A stretch of 64,000 nt of DNA from Quillaja saponaria. Taxonomy: Eukaryota > Streptophyta > Magnoliopsida > Fabales > Quillajaceae. The notes below the pieces were generated by a model, which worked only from the letters and a program-made list of their open reading frames with translations, was not told the DNA's origin and searched no databases. Positions 37,939-49,900 of the stretch are shown here, one piece after another. The stretch's first letter is position 1, and each line of letters starts with the position of its first letter. A program made the translations under genes and the position numbers. The stretch covers positions 23,868,350 through 23,932,349 of the forward strand of contig CM055608.1 of NCBI GenBank assembly GCA_029379385.1, written 5' to 3'.

Positions 37939-40900
37939 TTAAATAGAAGATCTAATGGAAGGATCACTTCCAGTCATCTCAAGATGGATTGATTCTTTCA
38001 ACAGATCAAGTGAAGTGAATGACTTTTGAGAGAGTACAATGTTCATGTCCATTCCAGCGTTTTCAAGTTTAGTCTGGGTTGGCACCACCTGTGTATATTA
38101 GAAACAAGAGATAACTCCAGATGGAGAAAAATATTTTAAGATCCTCAAATGTCTGACAGTTACATTTCAGTATCTATAAATCCTAGTAATGCAGAAAGGG
38201 AGATGTAAAAAAAAACCCCTGTTCACAAGCACTAAAGTTTTGGCAAATTTAAGTAAATTGTCTTCATAACATAAAAAGTAGATAAAAGAGGATTACCAAG
38301 TAATACAACTCAACTCAACAAAGCCTTAAATTCTAAACAAGTTAGGGTCGGCTATATGAATCAATTTTCTTTTATTCACATCGATTCGAGACAACATTTT
38401 CAGTAATCCCTAGAGCAGCCATACTTTTCTCGATAACTACTCTTCATATAAGTTTCGGTCTCCCCTTACCACGTCTAACACCTGACACCTGTACCAGGTC
38501 ACCTTTCTTAACTATTGCATCTATTGGTCGACGTTGGATATGTCCAAACCAACGTAGGCGATTCTCTCTCATTTTCTCCTTAATAGGTATCACCTTCTTA
38601 TGAATCTCTTCATTCCTTATTTTATCCTTTCTTGTATGTTTGGTCATCCATCTCAACATTCTCATTTCGACTACTTCCATCTTGTGCGAGTGTTGCTTCT
38701 TAACTGCCCAACATTCAGTACCATACAACATAGCTGGTCTCACTGCCATCTTGTAAAATTTTCCTTTCAATCTATTTGGGATTTTAGGATCATATAAAAC
38801 TCCCAAAACACTTCATCACTTCACCACCTTGCCTTGATCCTATGATTTACATCATGTTCAATTGCGCTATCTTTTTGTATAAATAAACCTAAATACTTAA
38901 ACACATCATTTGTAGAGATTTTCTGACTGTATAAAATTATTTCATTTGAGACTCCTCTAGTTTCACTGAAATCGTACTCCATATATTCAGTTTTTGTCCG
39001 ACTCAATCTAAGGCCTTTATCTAACTTGTTCTTTTACATTTCTAATTTGAAATTTAAACGTTCTCTAATTTCGTCTACCAATACGATATCATAGGCAAAC
39101 AACATGCACCATAGAGCTCTATCTTGAATATTATAGGTAAGTTCATCCATGACTAAACCAACTAGATAAGGGCTTAAGGATGAACCTTAGTGAGCACTTA
39201 TCGTGATCGGGAACTCTCTAGTTACATCATCTACAATTCGCACCCTAGTCATTACTCTCTCATACATATCTTTAGTAACCTCTACATATTTAGTTGATAT
39301 ATTCTTCTTCTCGAGTACCCACCATAAGACTTGTCTTGATACTTTATCATACGTTTTTTTCTAAATCAATAAATGTTATGTGAAGATCCTTTTTCTTTTC
39401 TCAATATTTCTCCATTAATCTCCTAAGTAAAAAAATAGCCTCATTGTAGATCTTCCTGGCATAAAACCAAATTGATTCTCAGAAACTAGAGTCTTATTCC
39501 TAAGTCTACTTTCAATCACTCTCTCCCACAGCGTAATTATATGAATTATAAGTTTTATTCCTTGATAATTCGTACAACTTTGAATATCTCCTTTATTCTT
39601 ATAAATAGAGATCAACATACTCTTCTTCTACTCATTGGACATTTTATTGATTATTAAAATCTTGTTAAAAAGATTTGTAAGTTAAGTTACTCCAATATCT
39701 CCTAGGCATATCCAAACTTCTATTGGTATATCATCTAGGGTCCATTGCCTTATTATTATTCATCTTAAGAATAGCTTCTTCAACATTCTGTGCTCTAATT
39801 TGACAAACAAATCGGCAATTTCTATCATCAAAGATATTATTAAGGTCCCTAATATCACCCATTGACTCTCCATTAAATAAAATATTGAAATAAGTGCGCC
39901 ATCTCATTAATCTTGTCTTCCTTAACTAAAATCCTATCTGCCTCATCCTTAATGCACTTAATACGATTTAAGTCTTTAATTTGTCTTTCACTTTGCTTGG
40001 CAATCCTATAAATATCATTCTCTCCATCCTTTTTCTCTAACTTTTGGTAAAGTCCTTCACAAGCCTTGCCTCTAACTTCCCTAACCGCTTTCTTAGCATA
40101 TTTTCTAGCTTGTCTAAAACATTTATAATTATCTTCATTTCTACACTCGTGTAATCTTTTATAACACTCTTTTTTAACTTTAATAGCTTGTTCAACTTAT
40201 TTATTCCACCACTATGTCTCCTTATTTGGAGGTCCACGTCCTCTACTTTCTTCTAACACCTCTTTAGCCGTATTTCTGATACGACTCGTCATCTTATCCC
40301 AAATCATATTAGGCTCACCCTCCACCCTCCAAGGATCACCCTGTAACAATTTTTCTTTAAAAAAGCCATATTCCCTCCATTCCAATTCCACCATCTAGTC
40401 CTACTACACTTATTACTTATATGCTTTTGCTTCCAACGCTTAATACCAACATCCACAACCATAAGTTTGTGCTGAGACACTAAACACTTGCTGGGCATAA
40501 CTTTACAATTCTTACAAACCGTATCAACCCTCCTAGTCAGAACAAAATCTATTTGGCTCTTATTCGGCCCGCTACTAAAGTGACTAAGTGAGAACGTGTT
40601 AAAGAACGTGTTAGCTAAAATCAAGTCATACGCAACCGCAAAATCTAAAATAGACTCTTCACCCTCATTCCTATCTCCAAAACCATATCCTCCATGTACT
40701 CTCTCAAAACCCTCTTTAGTACTTACTACATGACTATTCAAATCTGCACCAATAACAGTTTCTCTCCTAAAGGTACTCCTTGGACTATCTCCTCTAAAAA
40801 GCCTTTTTTTTAAATTCTTCCATTCCTATTTGTGGAGCATTGGCACTATTGATATTGAAGGTTTTCTCTCGTCTATCATCAATTTCACTAAAATTATTCT

Positions 40901-43900
40901 TTCACCTTTCCTCTTGACTTCAACATTCTCGTCATTTAAATTTTCATCTATAATAATTGTCACTCCATTCCTATTTCTAGTCTTACCAGTATACCACATC
41001 TTGAATCCTATTATCTCTATCTCTCTAGCCTTTTCTTCTACTCACGTAGTTTCTTGCAAGCAAGCAATAGTAATCCTCCTTCTATTTATAGTATCTACAA
41101 GCTCTCTCAATTTACCAATAATAGTCTCTATGTTCCAAGTAGCTATACAAATCTTATCATAGACTAGCTTCTTTACCCGCATCCCGCCCTCGATGCAAGA
41201 ACCCTTGCTCATTTTGCACCACACCCAGGCACTGATATAGCATGCCACTAAGGATGTGACGACCTAACCCTTGCTCATTTCTCACTACACTCGGGATCTG
41301 ATGCAACGTGTCGGTAAAAGGGTTACGCCCCAACGAATATTCAGTAGGATTCATTGTCATTGTATTTGACTAGTTTTACGCTGGCCGTTATCCTATCCCA
41401 ACCCTCCTCCAAGTGATATGAGACATAATTTTTCTTCTTTGTTCTAATAAGTTTATGCATTTGCAGTATTCATGGTTGATTAGGATTCAACATCAACAAA
41501 GGTTACTCCTAATATACAGAAAGTTATCTAATGAAATTACTAACCAGTGCGATCAGAAAGTTATCTAATGAAATTTGGAACCACTGTGATAACATACACC
41601 TTATACCCAATTTAAAGTTCTTAATATATTTAGTAATGGAGATGATGAATGTGACCTAGGGTATGATTTACCAAAATTATTTTCAGAACTATTATACTTG
41701 TGCAAAACAATTTTAAGAAGATACAGATAGCGCATGCACCTTCTTTGGCTCCACAAAGGAATTCTCATCCATTAGATCATCAGATGTGAGTACAGTCCTT
41801 GTCGATCCAGATAATCGTGTAGTGTGTGGATCCAATCCATCAACAGAAATCTTGAGATTTACCACATCAGTAGCAAAGTTTACAATCTGCGGAAGGGAAT
41901 TGCCTTAATGTGATGGCAGTGCTACAGAGTTGTAAATTAGTGACAAATGATTTACTGACGGGACTACATAAGTTGTGTATGTAGGTCTTTACAATGTAAA
42001 GTTGTCACAGATGAGACTCAGAAAATAATTTAATTATATGGTTAGAAGAGATCCAAAGAAGTCTCAAAACTAATGGTTGTGTCTGTTGGCCAAAACTGTC
42101 TGATTATGTGTGAGTAGCAGCATGCATGCTACTGCTGCCTACAGTTACAACTGCTGAGCAGATAGAGGCAAAATAAAAAAGGCAATAGAAGAACCATTGG
42201 GAAATTACCGGGTTTGTTTATGCCATTAATCAATAGAAATTGGATAAAAGCTCTTCAGTTCAGAGTTTACCACGTAAAAAGAAGAAACCGAATATATTGC
42301 TGTTTCCTCCCAAAGTAGAATCAGCAGTTGCTACTAAAAACTGAAGTAGGATCTCTAACAGTTAATTTTCATAAGGAAACTGGTGATGCATGTTCTAGGA
42401 AAACTATAAAAACGGAGGAGTATGCTAGAGCAATTTAAATTGCTAATTAATAAAAAAGGACTTTTGTGTGTTTGAAACAATCATATTGATGTTAAAACGA
42501 GTGTCCACAATATCTCACAATTATTGCAAATTAATGAAAGGCCTTCTGCAGTTTTGTGTTGGTGAAATCAAATCAATGTTAAAACAATTATCCCTAGAAT
42601 CCCATTTTATGAAATGCCAAGTAGAAGGCTTATTATTTACTTCTGAGCCAAATATAAGTTTATGAAAACTGAAGTAAGTATAACAGAACCTCTAAAAGGG
42701 TCTAAAGAAAACTCTGAAACTGCAAATAAAATGTTCAGAAAGGAAGTTTAAGTAAATGAAGTCAAGAGGTTTAGAAACCATAGTAGTGCAGTTTTGATCA
42801 AACCCCTATCTCAGAACAAGAAATCATAATGCTTGAAACATAGTACTTTGCATTTAAAATATGGAAGTTAGCTAAGTTTTAGGCATAAATATATTATCAA
42901 GTGAAGCCATAAAGACTTATATCCGGTTCATCTCTACAAGCATAGCTTGCTAAGATGTTATTTTTAAATATATAGTTGATAGTAATATTGACATGAGAAG
43001 TAAAAATAAAATTGATTTTCAGAACAATTCAATATAAAATAGTTTATGTTCTATCATTAAATTCAATTCAGTGGTCAGAACATGATTTCTGAGTTAGAAA
43101 CTATATGAAGAGACTTGAGAACTGTTGTGTATGTGTGTTAAGGGTAATAAGGGTGTTTGGGTAATAACCCTTGTCTAGTATATATACTAGGATGTACATA
43201 CTTTGAATATGATGAATATACTTTGATTCACTCAACTCATCATGGTATCAGAGCCAAAACCCTAATCTCTGCTAGGACCCTCCGTTGACCGCCGCAGAGC
43301 CGCCGTTGACCGCCGCAGAGCCGCCGTTGACCGGCGCCGGCGCCGCCGTGTACGGCACTTTCCGGCGACTTTTTCAGGATTGAAGACCACAGGCAGATTC
43401 GCCTCGAGAAGACGAACAAAACCCCCAGGTTTTCGTCTCCATCTGCTGCGGTTTTAGAGGTCTATTTTGCCTCTTTTGAGTTCGTGACCTAACTCGGAAT
43501 TCTTCAATTCCGGCCGTGTTAAGCAGCTGTCTCCCTCCTTCAGGCCCTCGGTGACTTCGAGTGGAATAGGAGAGGGGATTTCGAGGGTTGCTTGGGAGGA
43601 AAAACCTGGTTTTTTGGAGAAAGAGCTCACAGACCCGATTCTCCTAGGTGCGGGTACTGTTTCTCGAATCTGTTTGGATGATCTTGTTGCCTGCAGGTAC
43701 TTCTGAGTTCTGGGTAGTGTTCTGGAGGTATTGTTGAGAGGGTTGGGTGTTTTGTTGATTGTGTGGGTGGTGGGTGTTGAGTTCTCTGTATTTTAGTTCA
43801 TCCAGTGCTGGTTTTCTTTGCTGATTTCTCTACTTAAGCATGTCAGAGGAAGTTGTTAGTCCTGGGAATGGCAGTAGTGGGAGTAGGAGTAGAGTTGGAA

Positions 43901-46900
43901 TCTCTAACGATAATCCTTCCCTCCAAATTAGCCCGATGAAGTTTGATGGCAACAATTTCTTGGCTTGGTCTCGCTCGTGCCTATTATTTATTCAGGCACG
44001 TGGGTTGTATGGTTATGTTATTGGTAGCAAAAGGAAACCAGCTGATGGAGATCCATTATTGGAGTCATGGATTTCGGAAAACTCCTTAGTGATGTCGTGG
44101 TTGATTAACTCTATGCAACCACAAATCTCCCGTGGTTATTTGTTACTTGATTCTGCTGATAAGATGTGGACAGCTTTGTGCCAAACTTATTCTCAAGTTG
44201 GAAATGATATTCAAGTCTTTGAGCTTAGGAAGAAGCTCCATGAGACTAAGCAGGGAGAATTGACTATTGCTCAGTACTTTGCTGAACTGAGTGGTTTATG
44301 GCAAGAGTTGGATTACTATCAGGAGTATCAGCCAGTACATCCTGCGGATGCAGCTTCTTACAAGAAGGTGGTGGATAAGGAGAGAGTGTATGATTTCTTG
44401 GCTGGACTTAATCTTGAGTATGATCAGATTAGAGTTCAGGTTTTGGGAAGAGATCCTTTTCCAAATCTGAGGCAGACATATGCTTATGTACAACAGGAGG
44501 AGAGTAGGAGGATAGCTATGCTTCATGTAGTAACTCGTGAGAGATCTGCAATGGTAGCAACTCCTATTCCGAAAGAATCTAAAGGAGTGCATACTAGAGG
44601 GATTGAGATTGCAAGGGGTAGTGATAAGGATGACTTGCAGTGTGATTATTGTGGTAAGACTCGTCATACTAGAGACACATGTTGGAAGTTACATGGTCGT
44701 CCTACTAGAGGCAGAGGTGGCAGGTTTGTAGGACCGCCTAGATCACGAGCTCATGTCTCTGACACTGTTGAGTCATCACCTTCTACGGAATCAAGTGCAC
44801 TTAATCCTGAAGAAATGCAGCATCTTAGGCGTCTGATGGCAAAACTTGATGGTTGTCCTTCCACTTCAGCTGCATCTTCTCATCATGCCTCTTCTCATCA
44901 TGCCCTTGGCACTCATTCCACCACAGATTCAGAGCCTTGGATCATTGATTCTGGAGCCTCCGACCATATGACTGGTACTTCTAGAAATTTTTCTACTTAT
45001 TTCCCTTGTTCTGGTAAAGACAAGGTGAGGGTAGCCGATGGCTCCTTGTCCACTATTTCTGGGAAAGGTTCTATTCAGTGCACTCCTACCTTACCATTGT
45101 CTTCTGTTCTTCACGTTCCTAAATTTTCCATGAATCTCTTGTCAATTAGCTCAATCACTAGAGACTTAAATTGCCAAGCTATATTTGATTCTTGTTGTTG
45201 TAAATTTCAGGAACTGGGAACAGGAAGAACGATTGGCTATGGTAAAGAGCAAGATGGGCTATACTTATTGGAATATGGTCCTAGTATTTTGGCAAACACA
45301 GTTGGCACAGTTGCTTCTAGTCAATCTCTTCAGAGTAGTGCTTCTATTACTTCTCAACAGCAGTTAGTTCAGTGGCATCGCCGTTTAGGACACCCATCTT
45401 TTTTGGTTCTAGGAAACATGTTTCCAGACTTACTTAAGCATTGTACTATGAACAATTTGCTATGTGATGCCTGTGAATTTGCTAAACATAAGCGTGCTTC
45501 TTATCCTTTATTGAATAATAAAAGTACTACTCCTTTTGCTCTTATTCACTCTGATGTTTGGGGTCCTAGTCGTGTTGTATCTTTATCTGGTTACAAGTGG
45601 TTTGTTACATTCATTGATTGTTTTAGTCGCACTACCTGGGTGTACTTATTGCGTGCTAAAAATGAAGTATTCACTTGTTTTCAGATGTTTCATAAACTTG
45701 TTTGTACACAGTTTGATTGTAAAGTTAAGATTTTAAGGAGTGATAATGGTACAGAGTATACAGAGGGTAATTTTCAGAAATATCTTCGGGATCATGGCAT
45801 AATGCATCAAACTAGTTGTGTTGACACCTCGGCTCAGAATGGTATAGCTGAACGCAAAAATCGACATCTTTTGGAGGTAGCACGGTCCCTCATGTTTACT
45901 ATGAATGTCCCTAAGGCTTATTGGGGAGATGCAGTTCTCTCTGCAGCTTATCTCATTAACCGTATGTCTCTTCGGACTCTTGATTTTAACACCCCTCTGG
46001 ATGTTCTTCAAGGTAATTGTTCCTTTGTGGTTCCTCCTAAAGTATTTGGTTGTGTTTGCTTTGTTCATGAGCACGGAAAGAACATCAGTAAGCTTGATCA
46101 TCGAGCACTGAAATGTATATTTATTGGGTACTCTGCCACTCAGAAGGGATACAAATGCTACCATCCTCCTACTAGGAAGACTTATGTTAGCATGGATGTC
46201 ACTTTTCATGAATCCAATCCTTATTTCTCCACGACACCTTTTCAGGGGGAGAGTAATAGTGAGGAAGAGGTGTCTTATGGTAGTAAGGGGGAGTGGCTAC
46301 CTGAGTTGTTAATAGAGGACAGAATGAAAGAGAAGGAAGATGAAGCAAAACAGGATGAGAGTATACTGGAAGAAGAGAGGAATAATGAGATTCATACGAG
46401 GCTAGCAAAGCCGGATTTGCTTAAGTATAGCCGCAGATGTAGACAACATGGAAAAATAGCCATCGAACCTGCTTTACCTAGCCAAGAGTTCTCTCCAGAC
46501 CCAGCTTCCATGCCGGTACATCCTTGTAAGTCTCCTGATGCTATTCCTTCTTCAAATACACCTCATGATTCTCCTGTCATTGATGATACTAATCTTCCTA
46601 TTGCAATTAGAAAAGCAGTTAGGACTTGTACTCATCATCCTATCTCTAATCATGTCTCATATAAATCTTTGTCTCCATCATATAGAGCATTTGTCTCCAC
46701 TCTGTCTTCTGTGTCTATTCCACAGGATTGGAAAGAAGCTCTTGCTGATCCTAAATGGGAGGATGCAATGGTTGAGGAAATGAAAGCCTTATCCAAGAAT
46801 GATACTTGGGAGCTTGCTAGTCTCCCTCATGGAAAACGAGCTGTTGGTTGTAAATGGGTCTTTACCATTAAGAGAAAAGCTGATGGGACGATTGAGAGAT

Positions 46901-49900
46901 ATAAAGCGAGACTTGTTGCAAGAGGATTCACTCAAACTTATGGGGTGGATTATCAAGAAACATTTGCTCCTGTTGCCAAGATGAATCCTATCAGAGTTCT
47001 TATCTCTTGTGCAGCAAATCTTGGTTGGGACTTACAGCAATTGGATGTAAAGAATGCGTTCTTGCATGGAGATCTTGCTGAGGAAGTCTATATGGAGATC
47101 CCTCTAGGCTTCTCATGTCAAAAGACTGAAGGGAAGGTATGTAAGCTGAAGAAGTCCTTGTATGGTCTCAAACAGTCACCCCGAGCCTGGTTTGATAGAT
47201 TTCAGAAGGCGATGATTTCTTTTGGATACCAACAAAGCAATACTGATCACACAATGTTTGTAAAACACTGTCATGGGAGGATTACTATCCTTATTGTCTA
47301 TGTTGATGATATAGTTGTGACAGGTGATAACCCTGCAGAGGTATCTAAGTTGAAAAGTCATCTTGCCAAGGAATTTGAAATCAAGGATTTAGGGAAGCTA
47401 TGTTACTTTCTTGGGATTGAAGTTGCTCATTCAGACAGGGGTATCTTTCTATCTCAAAGGCAATATGTCCTTGATTTGCTTGAAGAGACAGGTATGCTTG
47501 GATGTAGGCCTGCAACTACACCTATTGAGACAAACCACAAGTTACAAAGTGGAGATGGAGAATATGTTGATAGAGAGAGATATCAACGACTGGTTGGAAG
47601 GCTAATTTATCTATCTCATACTCGTCCAGACATAGCTTATGCTGTTAGTGTGGTTAGCCAGTTTATGCATGACCCTCGTTCCGACCATTTGGATGCAGTT
47701 CATCGTATATTGCGATACCTGAAATCTGCACCTGGGAAGGGACTTCTCTTTGAAAACAATAGAAGCTTGAAACTAGAAGCCTATACAGATGCAGATTGGG
47801 CTGGATCACTTGATGATAGAAGGTCTACTTCAGGATATTGCACATTTGTTGGTGGGAACTTAGTGTCATGGAGAAGTAAGAAGCAGACTGTGGTTTCTAG
47901 ATCTAGTGCTGAAGCAGAATACAGAGCGATGGCCCACGGGACTTGTGAGTTGTTATGGCTTAAGAAGTTGATGGAAGAGCTCAGATTATCTTGGGAAAAG
48001 CCTCTTCTGCTATATTGTGACAATACCGCTGCAATCAATATAGCACACAATCCAGTCCAGCATGATCGTACAAAACACATTGAAATTGATAGACATTTTA
48101 TTAAAGAGAAACTAGACTCTCGTCTCATTTGTATACCATTTGTAAGATCTGAAAGCCAATTGGCCGATATCTTTACAAAAGGACTTAGTAGTTTAGTTTT
48201 TCATTCTATTGTTTGCAAGATGGGCATGAGAGATATTTATGCACCATCTTGAGGGGGAGTGTTGTGTATGTGTGTTAAGGGTAATAAGGGTGTTTGGGTA
48301 ATAACCCTTGTCTAGTATATATACTAGGATGTACATACTTTGAATATGATGAATATACTTTGATTCACTCAACTCATCAAGAACATCAATAAATAAAAGA
48401 AAATTCAAGTTCCATTACCTTTATCCTTAGGTAATTCTTGTTATCTACAGAGTTTTTCCAAGTGATGGCAGATGCAATAAGGGAAGTAATTGAATCTGTT
48501 TGAAGTGTTGCATTAAGAAGAGTTGCCCCACTTGACTCTGTAAAAAAGCACTGCACCCAGTAGCTAGGAGTTCCATAAAGCTGAGAGGAATCGAACACAA
48601 TAGCATCTGGATTCCAACTTCACGATGAAACCATCCAAATTTGATAAATCAGTATAACTGATATGCTAGAAATATAATACATTTAAACAAAGACATCGGT
48701 ATGTGATCTACAGAAATGAAGATATAAGTGTCAAAATAAAAACAACAATAACAAGAAGCCTCAATATGGTTCATTACATAAGTCCTAGAAAATAATAATA
48801 GTACCATCTATTAAAAAAGAAATCCAATAAAACAAAATGAAACCATACTGGAATTTTCTCAAATATACTAAAACAATTACTTTGCAACCAAATAATAATA
48901 TAATTTGCTAGAACACAAAAAACATGAAGTTTTCTTCTGCAGCAAATAACTATGTAAAAGTATATATTTATCACAAGTTGTTGATGGTACGTAGTAACTT
49001 ATGCATCAAATTGCTAATAATAGATAAAACCATGAGAATACCTCCTGTCATTAATGTTAACAAAAAGTGGTGCATAGCTTGCCATGTTGACGATATCACT
49101 GCACAAAGAAAAAGTCCTCAGCTGCTATCTATATTTACCATTGGAGACCAGAGTGCTAAAGTTATTATTATACCGAGATCCATCTCATTATCAGTCCAGT
49201 TCTCACAGTGAATTTGATCTATCAATGTTAACCGATATTTAGATAATATGTTATCACACATCAACTTTTTAGAGTTCTGGGGAATAAACGATATTCCAAG
49301 TGTAGTAAAGAAACCTGTATACCGAAACTTCACAAGAAAACTTCAGCAGACCTGTTTCTTTCTAGTCCAATAAGGAATCCAGCTTCAGCCAATGCTGCTA
49401 AAAGGTTTCCTGTGCCAGCTTCTTCTGTGTTTACAGCATACTCGCTCACAAAAGCCTTGAGGTATTTAACAGCATGAGCATTCATTAACCCGAAAAAATA
49501 AAAGATCATGTGTATTCACTAAGAATAATATATTATAAAAAGGCACATCTTCACAGTACCTTTGGGCCTCTACGAGATGTATGATCAAACGTGTGAGCCA
49601 TAGAAAACAGGTTGTTGGAACTTGTATAAATCTGGCCAAGAAATCAGATAGCATGACAAAGATGATTCCAAGCCTTTCAAAGCTCTACATATCATTGTAA
49701 AAAATGTGGTATGGAAAAACCAAATGTTAAAAGAAATTGAGCTGGGATTTTACATGAAAATCATAGAAATCGGCTGGGTGATCTAATTTTTGAGAGGAAC
49801 CATCACAGTTTGAGATAATTTGGATGTCTGGATAGGCATATCTTATTGCACTGTAGAACTTTAGATAGTTTCCTGGTCAGATAAAGATTTATAAGAAAAA

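Larger units (their letters stand above)
43123..48379 (+). mobile_element. Complete, young Ty1/copia LTR retrotransposon in intron 15 of the arabinofuranosidase gene
   Basis: Full-length 5257-bp element. The LTRs (43123-43242 and 48260-48379) are 120 bp each and identical by eye, bounded by TGTTG and CATCA. AGAAC is directly repeated at 43118-43122 and 48380-48384, a 5-bp target-site duplication as expected for copia integrase. An initiator-Met-tRNA primer-binding site and a polypurine tract are in place, and the single polyprotein frame is open. It lies antisense to the host gene. Identical LTRs and an open frame imply very recent insertion and possible autonomy. Confidence 0.97.

Noticed and set aside
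44296..44667. Antisense ORFs across the copia polyprotein
   Set aside because: They are shadows of the 1470-residue frame on the other strand and contain no recognisable domain.
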